A DNA stretch of 15,880 nt, taken from Pedosphaera sp. (GTDB lineage: Bacteria; Verrucomicrobiota; Verrucomicrobiia; Limisphaerales; SIAT01). Where the stretch lies: contig SIAT01000022.1 of the NCBI GenBank assembly GCA_009691645.1, positions 1 through 15,880 on the forward strand, read 5' to 3'. The notes below the pieces were generated by a model that searched no databases, had not been told where the DNA came from, and saw only the letters and a program-made list of their open reading frames with translations. The number at the start of each line of letters is the position of its first letter. Position 1 is the stretch's first letter. Shown one piece after another: positions 5,029 to 12,290 of this stretch. The position numbers were made by a program, and so were the translations under genes.

Positions 5029-8009
5029 TTCGGCGGCTCGAAGCTGTTCAATGCCGTTCCGCTCACGCCGTTCCACACACGCAGCACACTGTCCAATCCG
5101 CCGGCGACCACCCAGCGTCCATCCGGCGTCGCCGCACTGGCGTACATGAAGTCCGTGCCGCCGGTGAAGGCTCGCACGTTGCCGCCGGCTTGCGTGACGA
5201 TTTTCACCTGCTTGTCGCCGGAGCAAACGAGAGCTTGATCGCCCACGCCGATGAATTGCACCGAGGTTACTTCTTTGGTGAAGCCGGCGATTTTGCCGGC
5301 GCGTTCGCCGGTCTCGTGGTTCCACACTTTCAGCTCATTGTCAGCGCCCGCGCTGAGCAGGATACGCCCGTTACGCCGCCACGCCACGCCGAGCACATGG
5401 TGCGTGTGGCCCTCGAATGACTTGATCATCTTGCCCGCCACGAGGTCGAACACGCGCACGAATTTATCCGCCGCACCGCTGGCGAGCAGCTTGCCGTCGG
5501 CACTGAAATCCAGCCCGAGCACCGAGTCGGTGTGCGCGGTCTTGAAGTCGTGTGCCAATTTCCAGTCGGCCACGGCGAAGACCTTCACTTCGCCGCTGCG
5601 GCTCGGTTCGCCGCTGCCGGTGGCGAGGAATTTGCCATCGGGGCTGAAGCGCACGGCGTTGACGCGGTCCGTGAAGAGCGGACTGGCTTCGCCGCCGAGT
5701 GTGCGATCGAACTGCCAGTTCGCCGCCAGATCCCACACGAGCGCGACTTTCTCCGCGCCGGCGGAAATGAGCCGGCCGTCGGCGGTGAAACCGAGTGCCC
5801 GCACGGTGCCTTTGTGTGAGGGAAGACTTGCGAATGGCGCGCCGGTCTCGGCGCTCCATGTCTGCACGAGTTGATCATCGCCACCGGTCGCGAGTGTTAG
5901 ATTATCGGCGGAGAATGCGAGTGAGCGGATAGCTGTTTTCTCGGCGTCAGTCGCGGCCTTCTTTGCGGCATCGAGTTCGCCGTCGGTTTTCTTTTGCGCC
6001 TCTTCGCTGGCAGCGAGGGCGGCTTTGGCGGTGACAACGGTCGTTTCAGCTTTCTTGTCGCCGGCGGTCGAGAGGTTGAACTCGTTCTCGGCCTGCGCGC
6101 GCGGCAACTCGAGCTTCTTGTATTCGGTATCGGCGTCAGTGGCGGCTTTGGCGGCGGCGGTGAGTTTATCCTGCGCGGGCTTCTGTTTCTCTTTCGCCAA
6201 CTTATCGGCGGCGGCACGGGCATCGGTGGCAGATTTTTGGCTCGCAGCCGCAGCGGCTTCCAGCTTGTCCAACTCCGGCTTGGGCGTGTTGGCATTGGCT
6301 TTTGCGGTCTTGAGCTTTTCACCGGCTTCCTTGGTGGCCTTCTCGTCCGCTTCCGCAGCGGTGACCAGTTTCTTCAATTCCGCTTCAGCTTCTGTCGCGA
6401 CTTTCTCGGCGAGAATCTTTTCATCGCTCGTCTTCTTGGCGGCAGCGGCTTTCTCAGCGATGGGCTGTTTCTCGGCGGTGGCTTTGGTCTCGCCGGCTTT
6501 CTTCAGGCGTTCGGCGGCAGCGCTTCTGGCTTTCTCGGAGTCGGTGACGGAGGTCTTGCGATAAGCGACTTCTTCCTTGCCGAAAATAGCGGCACGTTCG
6601 CGCCCGGCGAGCGCCTCGCGCGCGGAACGGGTTCCCTTCAACTCGGCAACCGCTGCGGTAGCGGTGGCGCTCCAGAGTTTCGCGCCGTTCGTGCCGGCGG
6701 AGGCAAACAGCTTACCATCCGGCCGTGCAGCGACAGCGGTGACGGGCGCGCCGTGGGCGAATTGCTTGGGCGCTTGCGTGGCGGTGAGGGTCCAGTGACG
6801 CACGGTCCCGTCGGTGCCGCCGGAGAGGATCTGATCGCCCGCCGTACCGACGGCATCCAGCGCGGTGACAGCGCCGGTGTGGCCTTTGAGTTCCTTGCCG
6901 ATGGCCGCCGCGCCGGCGGCTTCGGGCAGGGTGAAGGTGTGGATGAGGCCGATGTCGGTGCCCACTGCGAATTGCTTTGCGCCGAGCCAGCAGACGGCGG
7001 TGACGTTCGTCGGTGCGGCGGCTTGGGCGAAGCTTTGGCCGTTGGCGAGAGTCCAGACGCGCGCGGATTTGTCGGCCGAGCCGGAGAGGAGTTGGGTGTT
7101 GTCCGGGGAGAAGCGCAACGCGGTGACGGCGGCGGTGTGGCCGGCGAGTGCGCGCGTGTTCTTCGGATTGGCGATTTCAATCACGCGGATCGCGTGGTCG
7201 TCGCCGGCGGTGGCGAGGAATTTGCCATCGGCACTGACGGCCGAGAGGGCGTTGGTGGAGAAGATCGGAATGGTGGCCTTCGGCGCGTCGGGCGCGCGCC
7301 GCCAGAGTTTCACTTCGCGGAAGCCGGCGGAGGCGAGCAGCGAACCGTCGGGGCTGAAGGCGAGCGAGTGAACCATGTCGCGATGCGCCGCGCCGGGCTT
7401 GCCATAGATGCCCGCAGCGACGAGCGCAGGATCGCTGAGGCGGCCGACGGCCTGACCGGAGGGGAGATGATAAAGGAAGATCTGATTGGCGCGGCCGGCC
7501 GCGGCGAACTGGCCATCCTGTGTGACCGCGGTGGAATAGATCGGGTTGAGGCCGGCCGGCAGCGGCAGCCACTCGATCGGCTTGGCGGCGCGGACTTCGC
7601 CTTTCGCGCCCTGATCAATCCAGAGTTTGATGAGGCCGAGTTCGTTCGAAGTGAGATTGTTGGCGGAAACCTTGTTATCACGCGGCGGCATCACCGGGCG
7701 CTTCTGATGCGCGGCGTGTATCAGCAACAAGCTGTCGGCGGAGCGGCCGGGCACCACGGAGCGGCCGGATTCGCCGCCTTTGACGATGTCCTGCGGCGTC
7801 TCGAGGATGAGTTCGCCTTTGGAGGAAGTACGATTGTGGCAGGCGAGACAGTTGTTGCGGAGAATGGGCAGTATCTCCTTCTCGAAATCAACGGTGGCGG
7901 TCCGCTTGATCGCGGCGATGGCGATGGGCTGCAGACCTTTCTTTTCTTGCGCGCTGGCGAGAATCGGCAACGCGACAAGAGCAACGACGAACAGGAACGG
8001 CTTTTTCAT
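5019..8009 (-). CDS. Exported cytochrome c domain / double WD40 propeller protein
   Basis: A 996-residue protein of unknown substrate, probably in the periplasm or on the outer envelope. A signal peptide covers about 1-20 (KK, hydrophobic core, ASA-Q cleavage). A planctomycete-type cytochrome c domain (about 38-140) has a heme motif C54-LA-C57-H58 and Met107 (RPVMPP) as possible axial ligand. By eye, seven WD40-like blades occupy about 155-447 and seven more about 692-980, with repeats such as GHTAAVTALRFSPD and SGSADKSARVW. Between them, about 456-691 is an Ala/Lys/Glu/Thr-rich segment without prolines over long stretches, probably a coiled coil. It is the last gene of the leftward operon, 32 bp after the PPC gene. 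Such cytochrome/WD40 fusions are typical of Planctomycetes and Verrucomicrobia. The ATG at 8009 precedes the signal peptide directly; no Shine-Dalgarno is seen. Confidence 0.9.
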   Translation of the reverse strand: MKKPFLFVVALVALPILASAQEKKGLQPIAIAAIKRTATVDFEKEILPILRNNCLACHNRTSSKGELILETPQDIVKGGESGRSVVPGRSADSLLLIHAAHQKRPVMPPRDNKVSANNLTSNELGLIKLWIDQGAKGEVRAAKPIEWLPLPAGLNPIYSTAVTQDGQFAAAGRANQIFLYHLPSGQAVGRLSDPALVAAGIYGKPGAAHRDMVHSLAFSPDGSLLASAGFREVKLWRRAPDAPKATIPIFSTNALSAVSADGKFLATAGDDHAIRVIEIANPKNTRALAGHTAAVTALRFSPDNTQLLSGSADKSARVWTLANGQSFAQAAAPTNVTAVCWLGAKQFAVGTDIGLIHTFTLPEAAGAAAIGKELKGHTGAVTALDAVGTAGDQILSGGTDGTVRHWTLTATQAPKQFAHGAPVTAVAARPDGKLFASAGTNGAKLWSATATAAVAELKGTRSAREALAGRERAAIFGKEEVAYRKTSVTDSEKARSAAAERLKKAGETKATAEKQPIAEKAAAAKKTSDEKILAEKVATEAEAELKKLVTAAEADEKATKEAGEKLKTAKANANTPKPELDKLEAAAAASQKSATDARAAADKLAKEKQKPAQDKLTAAAKAATDADTEYKKLELPRAQAENEFNLSTAGDKKAETTVVTAKAALAASEEAQKKTDGELDAAKKAATDAEKTAIRSLAFSADNLTLATGGDDQLVQTWSAETGAPFASLPSHKGTVRALGFTADGRLISAGAEKVALVWDLAANWQFDRTLGGEASPLFTDRVNAVRFSPDGKFLATGSGEPSRSGEVKVFAVADWKLAHDFKTAHTDSVLGLDFSADGKLLASGAADKFVRVFDLVAGKMIKSFEGHTHHVLGVAWRRNGRILLSAGADNELKVWNHETGERAGKIAGFTKEVTSVQFIGVGDQALVCSGDKQVKIVTQAGGNVRAFTGGTDFMYASAATPDGRWVVAGGLDSVLRVWNGVSGTALNSFEPPKAQ

Positions 8010-8041
8010 AAGTGATACGTGCGGCGGTTCGGAAGGGAGAT

Positions 8042-10786
8042 TTACTTGGCTTTAGCAGCGATCTTGAGAGTGAACGGCTGCTCGACGATGAGGGTCTGGC
8101 CGTTGATCTTCACAGTGGCCTGCAAGCGGAGCGGATGCTCGCCGGCAGCGGCCGTGGCAGCGGCTTCGATGACGAATTTCGCCTGCGCCTGGTCTTTGGC
8201 CACAGTAATCTTGGCAGCGGTGACGCCTTTGATGGTTTGCGGAGCGAGGTTCACCTCGATCGGGTCAACGTAGTCGAAGAGACGCGTGAGGTTGATGGGG
8301 ATCTCAATCTTCGCGCCTTGATCGAGCGGCGCGGCTGTGACGGGTGCAAGCGTGAACGGCGCGGCCAAGACGCGCACGGTGACGAGATCGGAGTAGAAGG
8401 TGTCGATGACATCTTTGGGCTGGGATTTCTGCGCCATCTCTTTGGCGCGCGCGGTCATCTCGGTCTTCTTCGCGTCGGCGGTCTGTGCTTTGGCCTTCGC
8501 TTCCGTGGCGACTTTTTCGGCGGCGGCTTTGGCGCCGGGATCAGCGGCTTTGCTCACTTGGTCACTGGCAGCTTTGACGGCCGCAGCGGCTTCGACGGCG
8601 GATTTCTCGGCGTCCTTGGCTTTCGCTTCGATGGCCTGAACTTCAGCGAGCGGCACGCGGCGGTACTTGCCTTTGGCCTGGGTTTGAAGCATGAAACTGT
8701 AAGTGCCGGCGGCGAGCTTGGCGGCGGCGATGTCCAGCTCGATCGTGGCGTTGGTGCCTTTCGCGGCCACATCCACTTCCTTCATTTTGTCGAAGGCGGC
8801 GTGGCCCACGACCTTGAGCTTGAGCGCCTCGGTGAACTCGACGTCGCGCACGATCTTGATGGGGATGTTTATTTTTCCGGCGGCATGAGTTTCGAGCGGC
8901 TTGTTATCGGCGGTCTCGAGGATGACCGGTGAACGCTCGGTGGCGTTGACAGCGAGAGCGAGATTGCGCGTGAAGCGGGATTGCAGGCCGGAGTCCGCTT
9001 TTTGGACATCGTCGATGCCCCAAGTCACGGAGCCGGCGCGGGCTTCACGGGCGACGGGCGCACCGTTTACGGTGGCCTTGCCGAGAATGGTGACGGCACC
9101 GGACCAGTTGATCGCGGTCTCGCCGGCCTTGATCAACAGCATCGCGTTGTTCTGGCCTTCGGCAATCTGCGTGATGCCAGCGGTGACACCGGCGGGCAGT
9201 CCCTGCACGGTGAGATCAATCGGGCCGGTGAAGCCGTCGCGGCGGAAGGCGACCACGCGCACCGGCAGCACGCCCCCTTTGCGCACGAGCAAGGTGGAGG
9301 GCATCGCGCTCTTCGTGTCTTTCTTCGCCGGGATGCCAGCCTGCGCCAACGCGACGAGATGGAAGTCGTGTGATTGCTTGCGGATGATGACGCGGTAAAC
9401 CAAGTTCGCCGGCGCGAGCGCGTGGCTGAAGAGATCGCGCAGGCCGAGGCGGTACATGGCATCCTCTTGCGCTTCGAAGCGGTAAGTGATATCCCGCGTG
9501 GAAGTGTTAAACTCCGTGCCGCCGAGATTCGTGTCGCTGGGGGCGAGTTCCTGCAGGTCACCGGCCCGTTCCTGGCCTTTGGCATCACGCGTCACGCGTT
9601 GAAACAGCGCGAAGGGCGCAGTGGGCAAACCGAGCCGCTGCGAGACGACTTCAATCCAGTACACGTCGCCTTTCTTCGCTTCAAAGCTGAACCAATCCAC
9701 GTCGCCGCGCGGGAAGAACTGACCGGCTAATTCGCCCGGCACGCTGACTTTCTGCGCCTGCTCGGGCCGGTCGTTCGGCTGCGTTTCGAGAGTGACAACG
9801 CCACTGGCGAAACCGATGAGCGAAGGATTCGAAACACCCTGCGGCGATTTGAGGCGGTACTCGATGCCATCCAATGTCGCGGCTGAGGGCGAGCCGCCGA
9901 GCGGCTGCGAGGTCGCGGGCAGATCGATCTCCACGACCAGTTGATCGAGCGGTTTACCCTCGCCCGTGCGCAACGGGCTGGGCGTGCCGCCGGGCAGATT
10001 ACGCCCGTACACGGTGTACTTGGCGCGCGTGCCGGGCTGGCCCGCAGGCGGCATCACCAGATCAATGTGCGGCGCGGCGCTGACGCCAAGCCGGTAGAAA
10101 TATTCGCCACCGCCGCGGTAAAGGAAATCGTGCGCCTTGATGGTGTACGCGCCGTCGGCCGGCGCGGTGAAATCCACGATGGCACCTTGCCGATTGCGTT
10201 CCATCTCGCGGCCGTTCGCGTCGAGCACCGCGAGGACGGGGTCCATCCGCGAATCAATCACTTTGGCCGCGCAGATCAAGATGAGGCGCTGGCCTTTCTT
10301 CGCGGTGAAACGGAAATAATCCACGCTGTTCGCGTTGGCCGTACCGTTGACGATGGAACCGATCGCGATCTCGGTGGCGTTGGTCGCGACGTTGTTGCCG
10401 GCCTTCTCCTGCAACTCCGCTTGATCGCCGACTGCGAAAGCGCGTGCGTTGGAGATGCCGTAGCGGCCGACGACGCGAGCTTCGTAAACGCCGGGCGGCA
10501 CGGCCGCGCCGATGTTGACGAGGAACTTGCCAGCCTCGGGTTGGCCATTGGCGGCGAGTTTCGCGGCGCTGGTCAAGCCGGCGTGCGAGAAGTTCAGGTG
10601 CGTGGCTTCGTCGAGGTCCACGCCGTCGAGTGTGATTTCGACGACGCTGCCGAGCTTGCCGCCGGGCGGGAAAAGCGTGAGCAGACGCGCCGTGGGGAGT
10701 TGGGCGTGGAGCAACGCGGCGACGGCGAGAATCTGGCAGGCGAGAAGCGCGAGCAGACGGGGCGGGAGTGTGTGGTTCGCTTTCAT
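8042..10786 (-). CDS. Exported PPC-domain protein with coiled-coil insert
   Basis: A 914-residue exported protein with no recognised enzyme domain. An in-frame TTG lies 12 bp upstream, but the ATG at 10786 is preferred because MKANHT begins a normal signal peptide ending near HAQ (residue 28). Counting from that ATG, two PPC-like (pre-peptidase C-terminal) beta-sandwich domains are suggested: one at about 135-235, with DYFRFTAKKGQRL, and one at about 335-470, with DVDWFSFEAKKGDVYWIEV. Later beta-rich regions resemble Ig-like folds. At about 713-789 an Ala/Lys/Glu-rich helical segment interrupts the beta-rich C-terminus; it is unusual for this family and resembles the coil of the next gene. 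No protease catalytic motif is visible. It sits between a DUF1501 gene and the WD40 gene in one operon, so a binding or scaffold role in a shared envelope complex is inferred. Confidence 0.85.
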   Translation of the reverse strand: MKANHTLPPRLLALLACQILAVAALLHAQLPTARLLTLFPPGGKLGSVVEITLDGVDLDEATHLNFSHAGLTSAAKLAANGQPEAGKFLVNIGAAVPPGVYEARVVGRYGISNARAFAVGDQAELQEKAGNNVATNATEIAIGSIVNGTANANSVDYFRFTAKKGQRLILICAAKVIDSRMDPVLAVLDANGREMERNRQGAIVDFTAPADGAYTIKAHDFLYRGGGEYFYRLGVSAAPHIDLVMPPAGQPGTRAKYTVYGRNLPGGTPSPLRTGEGKPLDQLVVEIDLPATSQPLGGSPSAATLDGIEYRLKSPQGVSNPSLIGFASGVVTLETQPNDRPEQAQKVSVPGELAGQFFPRGDVDWFSFEAKKGDVYWIEVVSQRLGLPTAPFALFQRVTRDAKGQERAGDLQELAPSDTNLGGTEFNTSTRDITYRFEAQEDAMYRLGLRDLFSHALAPANLVYRVIIRKQSHDFHLVALAQAGIPAKKDTKSAMPSTLLVRKGGVLPVRVVAFRRDGFTGPIDLTVQGLPAGVTAGITQIAEGQNNAMLLIKAGETAINWSGAVTILGKATVNGAPVAREARAGSVTWGIDDVQKADSGLQSRFTRNLALAVNATERSPVILETADNKPLETHAAGKINIPIKIVRDVEFTEALKLKVVGHAAFDKMKEVDVAAKGTNATIELDIAAAKLAAGTYSFMLQTQAKGKYRRVPLAEVQAIEAKAKDAEKSAVEAAAAVKAASDQVSKAADPGAKAAAEKVATEAKAKAQTADAKKTEMTARAKEMAQKSQPKDVIDTFYSDLVTVRVLAAPFTLAPVTAAPLDQGAKIEIPINLTRLFDYVDPIEVNLAPQTIKGVTAAKITVAKDQAQAKFVIEAAATAAAGEHPLRLQATVKINGQTLIVEQPFTLKIAAKAK

Positions 10787-10880
10787 CAGATCAATCAATC
10801 ACTGGTTCACCGGACTTTATTTGGACGGCAAGCCGGTCGGTTACATTGAACTCAAAAACATCGGAGAGAATGTGCGCGGC
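10787..10880. other. Longest intra-operon gap
   Basis: This 94-bp spacer separates the DUF1501 stop from the PPC-protein start. It holds a short tandem GATT run on the minus strand just before the ATG (10789-10800), but no hairpin with a T-run and no convincing promoter or Shine-Dalgarno sequence. Read-through from the upstream genes is assumed. Confidence 0.4.
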
Positions 10881-12260
10881 TCAGAAGAGTTCTTCGATGG
10901 GGTTGCCGAAGGGAAGCACTGTGTGCGGCCGGCCGGCGTAATCAAGATACTGGGTCGAGGTGTCCACGCCCATGTGGCGGTACATCGTGGCGAGAACTTC
11001 CTGCGGTTTGACGGGGCGCTCGGCCGGTTCGGCGCCGTGCTTGTCGGACGCGCCGACGACGCGGCCGCCCTTGATGCCGCCGCCCGCGAGAGCGGCGTTG
11101 AACACATTTGGATAATGGTCGCGGCCGCCGGTGGCGTTCACCTTCGGCGTGCGGCCGAATTCGCCCCACGCGATGACCATCGTGGAGTCGAGCATGCCGC
11201 GCTGCTCGAGGTCTTCAATCAACGCGGTGTAGGCGCGATCCCAGCGCGGTAGAAAGCCGTCGCGCATCGATTCGTAGCCCTTCACGTGCGTGTCCCACCA
11301 GCGGACATCCACGGTGACGAGTCGCACGCCGGCCTCGACGAGGCGGCGGGCGAGCAGGATGCGCTGGCTCCACGCCGGCACGCCGCAACGGTCGGGCGTG
11401 GGCGCCTTGTACTCGGGCATGAAACCGTAGCGCTCGCGGACCTTCATCGGCTCGGCATCGAGGTCGAACGCATCCCTCGCTTTACTGCCGGCGACGATGT
11501 CCCACGCCTGCTGCTGGAACTTATCCATCGTTTCCATCTGACCGGAAGCGTCGGCTTCGCGGCGGACTTTATCAAAGCTCTTGAGCAACGAGCGACGTTC
11601 GTCGAGACGATGGAGATCGATCCCGTCGGCGAGATTGAAGTTCGGCACTTGGAACGGGCCTTCGCGCGCGGGGTCGGCATTCGTCTCGAATGGATTGAAG
11701 GCGTTGCCGAGATAGGCCGAGCCGAGCGCGGGCATCATCCGCGGGATGGCGACGTAGGCCGGGAGGCGCGGATTAACGTGCTGGAACTGCTTGGCGATGA
11801 TCGAACCGCAGCTCGGATACAAATTGCTGGGGCCTTCGGCGGGATAACCGGTGAAACAAATCTGGTCGCCGGAGGAATGGCCGGCGTCGTTGTGGTGCAG
11901 GCTGCGGATGACGGAATACTTGTGCTGGATCTTCGCGCTCATCGGCAGCAGGTCGCAGATGCGCACGCCGGGCACACTGGTACGCATCGCACCGAATGCG
12001 CCGCGGTATTCTTCGGGCGCGTCGGGCTTCGGATCCCACGTCTCGTGTTGGCTGGGGCCACCGCGCATCCAGAGGATGATGACGGATTTGTCGCGTGAGA
12101 CTTTGCTGCGATCGGTCACCGCGCCTTCGAGTTGGAGCAGTTTCCCCATCGAAAGGCCGGCGAAGCCGAGCATGCCCGCGCGCACGAATCCGCGCCGATC
12201 CATCCGCAGCGCGCGATGGAAATCAGAGCAACCGATCTTGTCTTGGCGGGGCGTGCTCAT
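10881..12260 (-). CDS. DUF1501 exported protein, copy with twin-arginine-like signal
   Basis: A 459-residue DUF1501 protein, a family related to the alkaline phosphatase/sulfatase fold whose activity is not established. The N-terminus has a twin-arginine-type signal, DRRGFVRAG (21-29), then a short hydrophobic stretch (about 29-43), so Tat export of a folded protein is likely. Family motifs are MRGGPSQHETWDPKP (65-79), HHNDAGHSSGDQICFTGYP (122-140), ILLARRLVEAGVRLVTVD (301-318), WGEFGRTPKVN (365-375) and GRDHYPN (379-385). The His/Asp-rich motifs could bind metal, but the exact ligands cannot be assigned by eye. The ATG at 12260 keeps the segment before the Arg pair (CSDFHRALR), which is common in the family; Met20 is a possible alternative. 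It lies 30 bp after the DUF1549/DUF1553 gene. The second DUF1501 protein in this window is a clear but diverged paralogue. Confidence 0.9.
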   Translation of the reverse strand: MSTPRQDKIGCSDFHRALRMDRRGFVRAGMLGFAGLSMGKLLQLEGAVTDRSKVSRDKSVIILWMRGGPSQHETWDPKPDAPEEYRGAFGAMRTSVPGVRICDLLPMSAKIQHKYSVIRSLHHNDAGHSSGDQICFTGYPAEGPSNLYPSCGSIIAKQFQHVNPRLPAYVAIPRMMPALGSAYLGNAFNPFETNADPAREGPFQVPNFNLADGIDLHRLDERRSLLKSFDKVRREADASGQMETMDKFQQQAWDIVAGSKARDAFDLDAEPMKVRERYGFMPEYKAPTPDRCGVPAWSQRILLARRLVEAGVRLVTVDVRWWDTHVKGYESMRDGFLPRWDRAYTALIEDLEQRGMLDSTMVIAWGEFGRTPKVNATGGRDHYPNVFNAALAGGGIKGGRVVGASDKHGAEPAERPVKPQEVLATMYRHMGVDTSTQYLDYAGRPHTVLPFGNPIEELF

Positions 12261-12290
12261 GAGTGGCGCAGGTGCGTGGCTGTGCGCGCT

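Noticed and set aside
5994..8015. A 673-codon open frame on the plus strand opposite the WD40 protein gene.
   Set aside because: Its product is Gly/Arg-rich low-complexity sequence with no family motif. The opposite frame has clear WD40, cytochrome and signal peptide features; long antisense frames are expected in GC-rich genes.
10787..10798. TTG at 10798 as the start of the PPC-domain protein.
   Set aside because: The ATG 12 bp downstream directly begins a typical signal peptide, and nothing supports the rarer TTG.
10799..10920. A plus-strand stretch in the gap before the PPC gene that reads like ordinary protein (LYLDGKPVGYIELKN).
   Set aside because: It has no start or stop of its own and merges into antisense of the DUF1501 gene. 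It may be a gene remnant, but the sequence is too short to support this.
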